This document shows positions 25,701 to 35,931 of a DNA stretch of 64,000 nt, piece after piece. The stretch comes from Terebella lapidaria. Its lineage: Eukaryota > Annelida > Polychaeta > Terebellida > Terebellidae. The notes beneath the pieces were generated by a model. It ran no database searches and was not told the origin of the DNA. It saw only the letters and a list, made by a program, of their open reading frames with translations. Within the stretch, counting starts at the first letter, position 1; the number at the start of each line of letters is the position of its first letter. A program made the position numbers and the translations under genes. The DNA lies in assembly GCA_949152475.1 (NCBI GenBank), contig OX424564.1, positions 9,486,001-9,550,000 on the forward strand, written 5' to 3'.

Positions 25701-27910
25701 GAAAGCATGTATGAAGTTACAATGATGAGCTACATGAACAGGTGCTAACAAAATCATGCATCCCAAGTGTAGTGTATATACTGAGTTTATAGCTACACCA
25801 TTTCACCAAAAGCAGAGGACATGCTTGCGAGAATTTTCTCAAAAGCCACTGTTAATGCAGAAAGTGAATTCTAACCACCAAACATTCGCGACAGAAATTG
25901 TGCTGTGCATGCCATATTGATGTAACCATAGCTACAGACCTTTGACTCGGGCCCTCCGGAGATTGGGGCTTTGTACGGACCTATATAGAGAAAATACACA
26001 GGTTATAAGGATTTATTGGATCACGCATGTATATCAAGAAATACTTGTGCATTTGCTGGGGAATTTGACATTCAATGGACATAACAAATCTTGTGAGAGT
26101 GCATCTAACCAGCCAACAAATGGAGCGAAGTTATTCAAAACGAAAAATAAAATAGTAATGTATGGATACTTACACTGGAGTTATAAGATTCTTTGTCGGT
26201 CTGCAAGAGTACAGAATGGCATTTGTGAATTTGTAATACTGTAAACGTATAAAATTTCGCGTGTATCAATGTTCGCGTTTTCAACATCTCAACATGTTCG
26301 CGTGGATTTAAGTTCGTGACTGTTGTGAATGGTCGGTCCCCCAATTGAATAACCGTGTATTCGCGTGTATTTATTTTCGCGTTTTCTTTTCAAACGCGAT
26401 ATTCGCGAAATTAATACATCGCGAAATTTTGTACGTTTAGGCCATAGTTATTTGATTTATTGGTTTACGGATCCGCCGACTGCTCTTAAACCTGCCGACT
26501 CCAAAAAAAAAATTGCCTCTAACCATTTTTTTTTATTTATCCCGCCGACTGCTGGGTCCCGCGGTTTATTTATGTCGTCGGTGTTTAATACCAGAAATGG
26601 CGGGACATGCCACATTTCATGTGTGCATCGTTCGAGAAAAAGAATGTGAAGAAAAACACTTTTTCCAAAGAGTTACCAGGGATGACAATGTCATAGAAAT
26701 TGTGAGAAGAACATGTGAAACTGACGTCGATGAAATCCAATCAGTGTCAGCCGGCCCAGACAGTTCCCGAGGCCAGAGAACTATCAGCCTGTCACTCGAT
26801 GACAAGATGTCCATGACGGAGTTAGCAGACTTTGGACTAAAATATCTGTTTGTACGTATCAGACCCAGTTTGGCTGCTGCAAAAGAGAAAGATATCCCCA
26901 AAAAACAACCCAACCTGATTTTACATTGATGTACACAGTATTTGATAAAAAAACGCAGTATAGATCTAGTATATTTGGATGTATTGCAATCTTTTTTTTC
27001 TTGTTTATGGACATGTTTGCAATAAAAATATAAATAAATAACCAAAGTTTTCCTTATTGAAGAATTAATGTACCATCACCTGCTTTTTTTTTTTTCTGCC
27101 GACCGACCCTCTCAAATCGTTTTTTTTTTTTTTTTTTTTTTTTTTCGACTGACCTTGGTCATCAAGGGTAAAAAAAATCCATAAACCAATAAATCAAATA
27201 ACTATGGCCTTACAGTAAAACTCTGGCTTGTTGAAATCGGATTATTATGTGAATTATGTCAATATATTTTAGCACTCTACTAAGCCTTGTGACTATTTTA
27301 ATATCCCAAGAATTATCTGGGAAATTGTTGTTGCAGACTCGATTCATAGCATACTTCTGCTAAGACTCCGATTAGGTACTGTTTCATGAGTTCTCTGGCA
27401 TCTGTTGAGTGGCCAACATCTTCAAAAGCTTCTGTTGCATAATCACCTGAGGGTGTAAAAAAGTATGTTTCATTGATCACTGATCTACCATACATTTATC
27501 TAGTATTCTAAAAAAAAACCAAAAATTATAGAGCACATCGTCATCGAGTCAAAGTGAACAACATCCACTTACCTCCTTTTTCTAATAAAACCTCCTCACC
27601 ACCAGGGTGCTGCAATCAATCAATCAATGAATTCGTTAAACAATATGTTACAGTATTTAATAAACTGAAGTTACTTAACGAACACGTCATTTATTTATTT
27701 CATGACATAACACACGTCACCATATCATCACTCACTGTCATTACATTCACAGTGATCATAACGTTCCCATCATCAACAAACTGAAAATTTCTGTGAACGT
27801 ACCTCTTCTAAAAATTTTGTGACATCATATACGTTGTCATGTATAGCTAGCCAAAGGCCCTTCCCTGTATTATGCTCTTTAAGCTCTGCCAACGTGATCG
27901 TTTTCGACAT
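22793..27910 (-). CDS. CYB5: Cytochrome b5, tail-anchored membrane form (one linker exon not found)
   Basis: Cytochrome b5 is a haem protein of the ER or outer mitochondrial membrane that passes electrons to desaturases, P450s and other acceptors. Exons on the minus strand, in order: 27910-27803 (start ATG, 36 codons, ending KFLEE), 27609-27573 (HPGGEEV), 27446-27355 ([13 protein letters not shown]), a 27-base micro-exon 26200-26174 and the last exon 22880-22793. The two axial haem ligands are His37 in HPGG and His61 in VGHST. The last exon encodes SSWLIPLG, a hydrophobic membrane segment, then [10 protein letters not shown] and stop. Junction phases agree for the first three exons. The micro-exon ends in phase 0, but the last exon needs two bases before it, so a short exon (length 2 mod 3, perhaps 30 bases) should lie between 22881 and 26173. 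The 26201-27354 intron holds nested transposons. Whether this is CYB5A- or CYB5B-like cannot be told here. Confidence 0.88.
26440..27209 (+). mobile_element. Harbinger-like 770-bp element with its own small ORF
   Basis: The terminal inverted repeats are GGCCATAGTTATTTGATTTA at the left and its complement at the right, extending about 28 bp with one or two mismatches. TTA flanks both ends (26437-26439 and 27210-27212), as expected of PIF/Harbinger insertions. The interior holds a 110-codon ORF (26597-26929), a downstream AATAAA cluster and long T tracts. No transposase or MYB-like partner is present, so it is non-autonomous. It sits inside the right TIR of the MITE at 26239-27215, in a CYB5 intron, on the strand opposite to CYB5. 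Confidence 0.75.
26597..26929 (+). CDS. Unknown 110-residue protein encoded inside a Harbinger-like element
   Basis: I do not recognise this protein. It starts [17 protein letters not shown] and ends KKQPNLILH. It is an uninterrupted frame from ATG to TGA with balanced composition, in a short element whose other sequence is AT-rich or low complexity. An AATAAA cluster follows (about 27020-27040), so the layout resembles a complete small transcription unit. The order of an N-terminal hydrophobic strand, a [14 protein letters not shown] helix-like segment and a [16 protein letters not shown] segment ending in LFVRI could suit a small ubiquitin-like (beta-grasp) fold, but that is a guess. It could be a captured host exon or a protein the element keeps for itself. 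Confidence 0.5.
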   Translation: MAGHATFHVCIVREKECEEKHFFQRVTRDDNVIEIVRRTCETDVDEIQSVSAGPDSSRGQRTISLSLDDKMSMTELADFGLKYLFVRIRPSLAAAKEKDIPKKQPNLILH

Positions 27911-28037
27911 TTTTCGTGTGTTTCACAGAGATTTGCACACCAACCAAAGTTCGTCTCGCTCGGGTGTCCTGGAACGGAAGTATGAGTGCGCATGTCATCC
28001 ATTACCACAATCGCGTGTATTGTGTGACGACAATTAT

Positions 28038-28129
28038 AAAGTGCGTCTTTCCTACATCGTGCATGATGATCCACCAAACGTTACGAAAGTGCGCTTTTCC
28101 CACATCGTGCATGATCCACCAAACGTTAC
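28038..28129. repeat. Tandem duplication of about 46 bp upstream of CYB5
   Basis: Two adjacent copies share AAAGTGCG, ACATCGTGCATGAT and CCACCAAACGTTAC, with a few substitutions and a 3-bp indel. They lie about 130-220 bp upstream of the CYB5 start codon, within its likely promoter or 5' UTR. Confidence 0.75.
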
Positions 28130-28215
28130 AAAACGGTGGTGTCATGTGTATATCATTTCGGATCGACACAAATGCAAGTAAATTTCGACATTGCGACACG
28201 ACATTTTTCATGTGA

Positions 28216-29220
28216 ATTCCCAATTCCTTAACCTATAATCTGAAGGCGAATCTTGCACCGAACATGTATACAGTGTGACGGGAATCTCTGTGAAATTGTC
28301 TCTGTGAATTAGCTGTATTTGCTAATTGTCTATCGACCACCATGAGGACCAGACTTCTCGTGAGAATGCCAGCATGGCAGGTGTCGTGTGACATACTCGT
28401 GTGCTCAAGTCGTCCTATCAGGCCCCGTAGAGCAGATGGTTACTGTAGTGTCTGAGAAACCAGCCATCCAGTCTAGGACCTGGGGCAGTTCAACTATGGC
28501 GCCTCACCAGTACCATAGCGTCCACCCCTTATGTCTCTGGTGTTGCCGATGCCGGCAGTGTCCGTGGTACACATCAAGGCCATGATGCCCACGAGCATTA
28601 CCTCCGCTATCATGGCTCCCACTCAAGTGGCCATCCTAGTTTGGTCCTGCACTTCAACAGAAAGCCAGGCTACCCGTTCCACGGACCCCGCCCTGACGTC
28701 CTCAATGTAGCAAGGCGTCACATGTCATATGCTCAGGATGGACCAGCAGGATCCCATTCAGGACGTCCGTCAGTGGTTCGAGAATAGATCTGCCCACCAG
28801 AAGCCCTGTAGGGCAGGCGATTGTCCAAAAGTAAAACAGGGAAGTACAAGTTCCCATCCCAGCTGGCAATGTGTTGCACGAGCTCCCGATATTCGTGGGC
28901 ATTCGTTGCCTGTGACAGGAAGGGTTAGCAAAACTGTAGCATGCACAAACTAAGCACCCTTTAGATAATCCCTAGCGAGGAGAGTTGATGCGCGTGGTGC
29001 AGCTGATGCAGAGATGGTATATCAATTCGCTGAGTCGGACCCATGCCCAGGCTTCTAGATTCGCATTTGATTGCCAGAGGGCAGTAATGTCCAGCTGGTA
29101 TTTAGCATAACCATAGATTCGAACATGTAGAAATTAAAACTTTGTAATTATATTTTTGGCCTTAGTTTAGGATAAGGCAGCAAACTCTTTAGAAGGCATA
29201 TTGAAACATTTTACCTATGA
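28216..29220. other. GC-richer stretch without a recognised gene
   Basis: From about 28320 to 29110 the base composition is clearly more GC-rich than the surroundings. Open frames are short and on both strands, and none has a motif I recognise. It may be a decayed mobile element or exonic sequence of an unidentified gene. Confidence 0.35.
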
Positions 29221-29682
29221 TGTAGGGTTCGGCGACCCCACGATAAAGAGGTATATCCCATTACTGGAGTGTCGCTGAATGCCTTATAAACCTGTCCGCA
29301 CATTCACGCTATAACCGTGGTGTCACTACTAGGTAGCCACCACGTCATAACGCTACAGTGCTTTCCCCTTTCGGAGAAACCTCGTCCCCGAGGTCAGCTG
29401 TATCCCACTGTTGAGCCTATCACAGGCCACATATGTATCCACTCACACATGGCGGTGATGCGAGTCAACAGCGGGGGGGGGGGGGGGGGGGCGACCTGGG
29501 AACGACGCCGAGAAACCCACAGTGGTTCGAAAGGCCAGGCACCAATGTAGGGTTCGGCGACCCCACGATAAAGAGGTATACCCCATTACTGGAGTGTCGC
29601 CGAATGTCTTATAAACCTGTCCGCACGTTCTAGCTATAACCGTGGTGTCACTACTAGGTAGCCACCAAGTCATAACGCTACA
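29221..29682 (-). mobile_element. TRIM-like miniature LTR element with 137-bp terminal repeats
   Basis: Two nearly identical 137-bp direct repeats lie at 29221-29357 and 29546-29682. Both begin TG and end CA. Read on the minus strand, the repeat at 29546-29682 is followed by TGGTGCCTGGCCTTTCGAAC, which fits a primer-binding site for a tRNA 3' end (T-loop GTTCGAA, terminal CCA). The last internal bases before the other repeat are GAAAGGGGAAAG, a good polypurine tract. The internal part is only 188 bp and non-coding, with a run of about 19 G. This is the plan of terminal-repeat retrotransposons in miniature. No clear flanking duplication was seen. The two repeats differ at only a handful of positions, which suggests moderate age. 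Confidence 0.7.
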
Positions 29683-31988
29683 ATAAGTTATCTCAAATGA
29701 CCACTAAATAACGAATATTAAATTTACATGGAACTACTATTTTTTATAGCAAATCTACATTGTTTTCAACATCATCTGGATTTACTTTGAAATACTAGCG
29801 TTTGGATATATCCATCCGATCAACCTCTGGTTAGGTCGACAACGATTTTGGACCAATGATAAGAGAAATGTCCATTTGCCGGGAGCCTATCTCATAAGCG
29901 CCAAATACTTCAACGATCCATTCAAATATCAATTGTCGATTCCAGCAAGTAATGAGAAGTCATTGGCATATGAACATTTCCCAATGATTTGCATGACTTG
30001 TCTTGTAGTCGTATCCCGCCCCTCTGATTTTGGCGATACCCTTCACGGGTTTGCGAGTATGCAGTTCCTCAGTACATGCAGTTTATACCTGAACCTTCTA
30101 GTAAGTATGAAATTCATTGTTGTGCATGTTGGTAATTTACGAACTGTGTGAGTTATCAGGTTATTATTGAACATAGAATCTACTCGGCAAACCATAACGT
30201 CATATCATTAGGCCTATCACGTAGGCCTCTACATATATCACCGTCAAATCTAATCTTGACGATCCACTTCACGTTTAAGGGAAGCACTTGTTTTGTTTGT
30301 TTAAAAACATACTGCATTTGTGTTTGGGGGAGTGTGGTAGCTATCAACGCATGATAATGATCACGCCCACGGCTCAACCAATGACCGTCGTTATTGGTAA
30401 AAGGTGAAGGTCATTGAGTGGAAGTAAACAACTCAGCGAAGGTGACACGCGCATTTTGAGAATTTTCCATCAAGTTACCACGGAAAAGTGATCATTTCGA
30501 TACTCAATCGCAAGGAATTAATAAGTTCTCGTTTAATAGAAAGGATCCAGGTAAAAAGTTGTTATACTTTAAACCCGTTTCTCGAATATCCAATCTATTT
30601 GTAAATCACAAACATGACCACAAACACTTGACACGTCCAGGCATTGGAGTCTGTTGGACCATGTCCATGGCATGATTGATTGAGGCTCCGAGCTATCAGA
30701 GTGAGCATGGGGCTAACACTGTTCCGCTCATTTTGTATTGACCACTGGCCGCCTGATAAGCAACCCCCTGTCATGACTCTAGTGTCAAGCCTTTGAGGGG
30801 ACATGGAAGAATTATTTTCAAATTTTTAGCACATTGCAACATGCATTGTTATTAGTGGTCCCACGAGTAGACAATTAACTGCAAATAATCGATTACAAGA
30901 TCTGTTCTTGATTACTTGATCGTGAATTTATTTTGCATTGTAATTGAATATATTATCATTCATCATGTGTATATCAGTGAAGTCTGCACAATTGAGCTCC
31001 CAATTAAGTAGTAAACAGTAATCCGACAAGTGTGAGCATCGCACCGGTAATGAGAGCAACGCATCACTTTGTCGCACCCTCAGGAGCTGGAGTCGAAGTT
31101 TATGGCATTGGTATGAGTAATCGGTTACGGTAGAGAGCAATGAGTAATCGATTACAGTTTTCTCTAATGTGGACCACTTATTCATAGTTCTGAACTTCCG
31201 ACGACATCCCAACAGGCCACGCCCCCTTGGCAACCGCTGGAAAAGTCCCACAAACATACCGTGTGCTCTTGTTTGAGCGAGCCGCGAATAATGCAACTTT
31301 TGCTTGCACCTGTTTGCACATTCGTTTTGTAAAATAATACACCCTATTTCACATGTCTATACTCATAAAGGGGTGGAGAATATATTGTAAGACTAAATTG
31401 TTAATTTATCTGGCTTTACTCGGCCGTGAGTGCTTCAAAAGTACACTACCATCCCACTTCATTCAAGAGCTTGGCCTGTTGAACACGCCGGTTTTGTTTG
31501 TGGGACTTTGACGTTTTGGCGTGTTTTTTGAACTGTTAAGTTTGGAACTGTTAAAGGCTATGTAGAGACAGTTAGTATTTACTAGTATACTGTATATACC
31601 AGCATGACCATTAATCATGGTAGCTTTCATGGTGGAGCATATTATGTGACTGTAGCTACAGTTCATTAATCACACATCATGCTTTAATATATGTCCTTAG
31701 AGTTACACTGGTATTTAAATTAGTTTTTGACAATTAAATCCCATATATCTGGCATGATGATAATGAAATTTATTAAAAATTACTAACTATGCTAACCACT
31801 GACCAGCATAACATGCCAACACGTCATGGTAAGTAAGTAATTACTTACCATGACGTGCTACTGCTGTGTGAAATACTATGTGGGTAGATTCTTTTGAAAC
31901 TAGGCGCACAACATGCGAGATGAATAAATACTGTGACTACCCTGGTAGTCCAACATTTCACCTGGGCCAGGTACACATGGTACACATA
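29683..31988. other. Region with no supported gene
   Basis: No exon or RNA gene is recognised. A perfect 17-bp stem hairpin lies at 31820-31857 and is listed separately. Short frames near 29876-30151 and 30928-31296 show no family motif. Confidence 0.4.
31820..31857. other. Perfect 17-bp inverted repeat with a 4-base loop
   Basis: The arms are CACGTCATGGTAAGTAA and its exact complement, around GTAA. There is no poly-T tail or neighbouring gene to suggest a terminator. It may be a small foldback or a structured site. Confidence 0.7.
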
Positions 31989-32714
31989 CTGGGGTTTTCC
32001 GTAATATGGCCCTGGGCGATCTTTCGGAAAATGGCATCCCACCAAATAAAAATTGAATCCGAATTATGGCCCATGGGCGATCTGTCAGAAAAACTGTTTT
32101 TACCACCATTACATCTCAAAATATTGAATATATTATATTACTGATGTATGTTAAGTTTTGATTTTTGAAACACATATCCTATACCGGAGATAGATCTACA
32201 TCAGGCAATAAAGAAAGAAATCACTCCGACATCAGGCATCGGTTCCTGTACATGCAGACTATGGAAATTTACATACCTCGGTATACTATTGAAGTATAAC
32301 TCAGCAAATTTAATTCTAAGTTATCATGCTTTCACAGAACCTCATTGTTTTTCACCGTTGTCGAGTAACAATTTTGTGTCGAGCTCAAAAGTACATGGAT
32401 TTTCGAGCTCATCATTACTTCACATGAGTAGGCTATATTGTTTCAATGAGCTACTTTAAGAGGCTCTTTCTGAGCTACATGTTCATCATATCGCTGACTA
32501 AATGCCCTATGACAGTTCTTTCATGTCAAAACTTGGCCAACATTCGATGAAAAATCTGGATGTTAAAACAGCCGTTTACATTTTCATCGAAATATGATAT
32601 GATGGGAAAATCATATCACCGAGAATTTTTTAGAAAAAATGAATTTGAATTAATTTTTCCCGAAAGATCGCCCATGGGCCATAAATCGGGTGGGCCATAT
32701 TACGGGAAACCCTG
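31989..32714. mobile_element. hAT-like non-autonomous element, 726 bp
   Basis: The left end CTGGGGTTTTCCGTAATATGG is matched by the complement of the right end, CAGGGTTTCCCGTAATATGG, with GGCCCATGGGCGATCTTTCGG-type sequence just inside. Flanking octamers TACACATA and TACATGTA agree at six of eight positions, which would be a worn 8-bp duplication, or chance given how common TACATGTA is here. It is non-coding. Confidence 0.5.
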
Positions 32715-33059
32715 GTACATGTAAATCAATGGCTTCAATGCTAGAAGATCTATCAGCATGATCAGTAGAATTTAGTGATATATCAAATAGAATGGGTGCA
32801 CTTGTAACATGTTGTACATACAAAAACCAATGTGAAGGTAGGTGTAATTTTTAGCTTACCGGCCCTTTGGGCCGATAAGCTATTGTCGTGGTATTTCGTC
32901 CGTCGTCCGTCCGTCGTCCGTCCGTCGTCCGTCCGGGTCTGTAACTTTTTTTTGACGTGATGAATTTCCCCATAAATTTGTCAGAACATACCTTGGGCCA
33001 GTATCTGAAGACGTTTTTTTAATTTTTTTGATTGAATCGTTTTTGCCGATTTGGCGGCC

Positions 33060-34417
33060 ATTTTTGACGAAAAATTGCCAATTTTGGACTTTGGAGGCCA
33101 TTTTCTCAAAAACTGTCTGATCAGTTTTGAGATTTTTGTTTCAAAACATTCCTCTTATGTACCTTTATGATGTGTATAAGTTTCGTTGGCCTTGAATCGC
33201 CGGTCTGCGTGTGGCGGCCATTTTGATTTTTTGACGGGTCGGCGAAAAAAATTTTTTTTGTCCCAAATCAAGTCACTATTCGTTTTGAGCCATTTCCAGC
33301 AAAAAAAAAAATTCAATTTTTTTGCCCATTGAAAAATTTTTTGGACTTAGAAAATTTCACCCAATTTTCCTTCATAATGGGAGCTGTGCAGAGTAAACTC
33401 ATAGAACACTTGAAGATAGAGCCTAAGTAATGGCACATTCAAATGGGAAACCATATATTGCGGTTTGAGTGATGACCTTGAATTTTACCTTCAATGACCT
33501 TGGAAGGTCAAAACGACCTTTTTTTGTCGAAAAATGACCAATTTTGGACTTGATGGCCATTTTCTCAAAAACTGTCTGATCAGTTTTGAGATTTTTGTTT
33601 TAAAACATTCCCCTCATGTACCTCTATGATGTGTATAAGTTTCGTTGCCCTTGAATTGCCGGTCTGCGTGTGGCGGCCATTTTGATTTTCTGACGGGTCG
33701 GCGAATAAATTTTTTTTTGTCCCAAATCAAGTCACTATTCGTTTTGAGCCATTTCCAGCAAAAAAAAAAAAATTTTTTTTTGACCATTGAAAAATTTTTT
33801 GGACTTAGAAAATTTCACCCAATTTTCCTTCATAATGGGAGCTGTGCAGAGTAAACTCATAGAACACTTGAAGATAGAGCCTAAGTAATGGCACATTCAA
33901 ATGGGAAACCATATATTGCGGTTTGAGTGATGACCTTGAATTTGACCTTCAATGTCCTTGGAAGGTCAAAACGACCTTTTTTTGTCGAAAAATGACCAAT
34001 TCTGGACTTGATGGCCATTTTCTCAAAAACTGTGTGATCAGTTTCGAGATTTTTGTTTTAAAACATTCCCCTCATGTACCTCTATGACGTGTATAAGTTT
34101 AGTTACCCTTGAATCGCCTGTCTGCGTGTGGCGGCCATTTTAAATTTTTGACGGGTCAGCAAAAAAAATTTTTTTTGTCCAAAATCAAGTCACTATTCGT
34201 TTTGAGCCATTTCCAGCAAAAAAAAAATAAAAATTTTTTTTGGCCATTGAGAAATTTTTTGGACTTAGAAAATTTCACCCAATTTTTCCTTCATAATGGG
34301 AGCTGTGCGGAGTAAACTCATAGAAGACTTCAAAATAGAGCCTAAGTATTGGCACATTCAAATGGGAAATCATATAATGCGGTTTGAGTGATGACCTTGA
34401 ATTTGACCTTCAATGAC
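33060..34417 (-). repeat. 459-bp internal tandem repeat of the family A element
   Basis: The segment TTTTCTCAAAAACTGTCTGA recurs at about 33101, 33560 and 34018, giving periods of 459 and 458 bp. Each unit also has GGCGGCCATTTT, runs of A/T next to TTTTTTTGTCC, CTTCATAATGGGAGCTGTGC and TGACCTTGAATTTGACCTTC. Confidence 0.85.
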
Positions 34418-34756
34418 GGCCTTGTAGCGCATGACACACCGGTACCCGTAAGATCACCGAAGTTAAGCAACGCTAGGCGTGGGTAATACATGGATGGGTG
34501 ACCCTGTTTGTGCATTCACCTGCGCTGCTGTATGCTGTTCACCCAAACAGTATAATTGGGCACCTGGCAATAGACAGAGATGGCAATTGTGTATGCACAG
34601 TTTCCCTGCGCCAAATAATGGCTGCACATGGAGCTGTATGCCTCCCAGGAGGTTGAGTATGTGTCGGAGTGAACAGGTCTGCCGGGGATAATAATTGTGC
34701 AGTCAGAGAGACCGACTTGAGTTGGTGATCCTAGACTATAAAATGCTCATTATTAT
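34418..34756 (+). mobile_element. SINE with a 5S rRNA-derived head
   Basis: The first 85 bases follow the 5S rRNA internal promoter region: GATCACCGAAGTTAAGCAACG, then GGTAATACATGGATGGGTGACC, matching the A-box, intermediate and C-box order. A body of about 230 bp (including CACCTGGCAATAGACAGAGA) and an ATT-repeat tail follow. AATGAC is duplicated at 34412-34417 and 34757-34762, and removing the SINE restores the family A repeat. RNA polymerase III transcription and LINE-driven insertion are expected from the class. I cannot assign the body to a named SINE domain. Confidence 0.85.
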
Positions 34757-35046
34757 AATGACCTTGGAAGGTCAAAAACGATGAAATTTGTCTTTGGTGG
34801 CCATTTTGTCTAAATCTATTCAGACAGTTTTTCTCAAAATCATGTATAAGATTCTCTTTATGTACCTTTGTGATGTGTATTTTGATTTCGTACTATAGTC
34901 CATACAGAAATTGTGTTTCCAGCAACATTTACGAACATTTTTTGACAATTAGAGTTCAAGATCAGTGTAACAATGTATATGTTGGAAAATCAATACTCTG
35001 CGTTTCTCATGATTGCCGGTAAGCTACAGCACCCTTGGTGCTATGT

Positions 35047-35498
35047 TTGATAAAAGATGTTGCGTAGCTTATTGCTTAGTTCACTCTTACAATATATTAT
35101 GCATGAATCACAGTCAGTATTCATCGAATATAAAAAAATATTCAAAGAAAATAAACCAGAATCTGAAGGTCGCTCAAAATGTATCTCACAATGTCATTTT
35201 CAACCACACGGATCTACATGTTTTCGTTTGAAGTAATCTCCCTGACCTTCAGATTGCAGCACAAATTCCTAGCTGATAAAATACTAGTAGAAAACAACAC
35301 ATTTGGCAATATGCCAGATTTGGTGCTCTGTTTGTACCAAGTTTTATAATTCTCAAGTGTTATGAACTTATTAAAGGATCGTCAATTTGCCATAAATTAA
35401 GACACATCAGCTACATACTTTCCTACTGATCACTGATGGACAGTCTTTGGGTGAATAACTTGTCTTGGGAAAATTCCATGCAACTACATGTACACATA
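35047..35498. other. Spacer with nothing recognised
   Basis: This is AT-rich unique sequence between a Helentron-like element and a MITE. I see no gene in it. Confidence 0.4.
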
Positions 35499-35676
35499 CA
35501 GTGGATCCTGTGTTTTAAGACCACCCAAGGGACCCCAAAAAGGTGGTCTTAAATGACAGGTGGTCTCTCATGAAAGGTTCATTTACATCATAAAAGGCCA
35601 CTTGGGACCAAGTGGAGTGGTCCTAAAACACAGGGTGGTCTCTCAAACCAGGTGGTCTTTAACACAGGATCCACTG
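35499..35676. mobile_element. 178-bp MITE with TA target duplication, copy 2, upstream of TAT
   Basis: Same ends (CAGTGGATCCTGTGTT and complement), same length and same TA flanks (35497-35498, 35677-35678) as the copy at 7726-7903, differing at few positions. It lies 255 bp before the TAT start codon, so it is in the promoter or a 5' non-coding region. Confidence 0.8.
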
Positions 35677-35931
35677 TAGTCCATTAAAAGATTGGATTGA
35701 TCTTATACACAAACAAAACTGTTGTAGCCAGGACATTCATTTGGGAGACATAAATATACCAATCATTTTTGTATTGTAACATTTATCATGTCAATAAACC
35801 TACTACTACTACTACTACCTGAATTCTGTTAGATCTCCATCTAGGGCAGGGGTTTTGTGTTTCAAAAGTTGTAAAATATTGGTTATGTTATATAATAGTG
35901 AGGTGATATTTGAAATTTTCAGCTTTTGAAG

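Larger units (their letters stand above)
26239..27215. mobile_element. CTGTAAA-type MITE in CYB5 intron, interrupted by another transposon
   Basis: The left end CTGTAAACGTATAAAATTTC mirrors the right end, where CGCGAAATTTTGTACGTTTA and CAG lie either side of an insertion. TA flanks both ends (26237-26238 and 27216-27217). Without the insert the element is about 204 bp and rich in TTCGCG motifs. An element with similar CTGTAAA ends is at 50153-50764. It looks like a Tc1/mariner-type MITE. Confidence 0.7.
32851..35046 (-). mobile_element. Helentron-like family A element with a SINE inside
   Basis: In this orientation it begins with the 3' hairpin (TTA then arms GCTTACCGGCCC and GGGCCGATAAGC around TTT). 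It then has a CGTCCGTCC simple repeat, three tandem units of about 459 bp and a unique part. It ends with the 5' terminus ATTGCCGGTAAGCTACAGC followed by the ACCCTTGGTGCT hairpin. The flanks are T-rich on both sides (TTT / TTT), fitting insertion at T-T. A 5S-headed SINE interrupts the third unit at 34418-34756. There is no coding capacity. It shares its internal repeats with family B in reverse orientation. Confidence 0.7.

Noticed and set aside
29520-29545. A tRNA gene ending in GGCACCA
   Set aside because: Only the 3' half of a tRNA is matched, and its place next to the LTR makes it a primer-binding site.
34418-34502. A functional 5S rRNA gene
   Set aside because: Only the internal promoter part resembles 5S, the ends do not, and it continues into a SINE body with a tail and target duplication.
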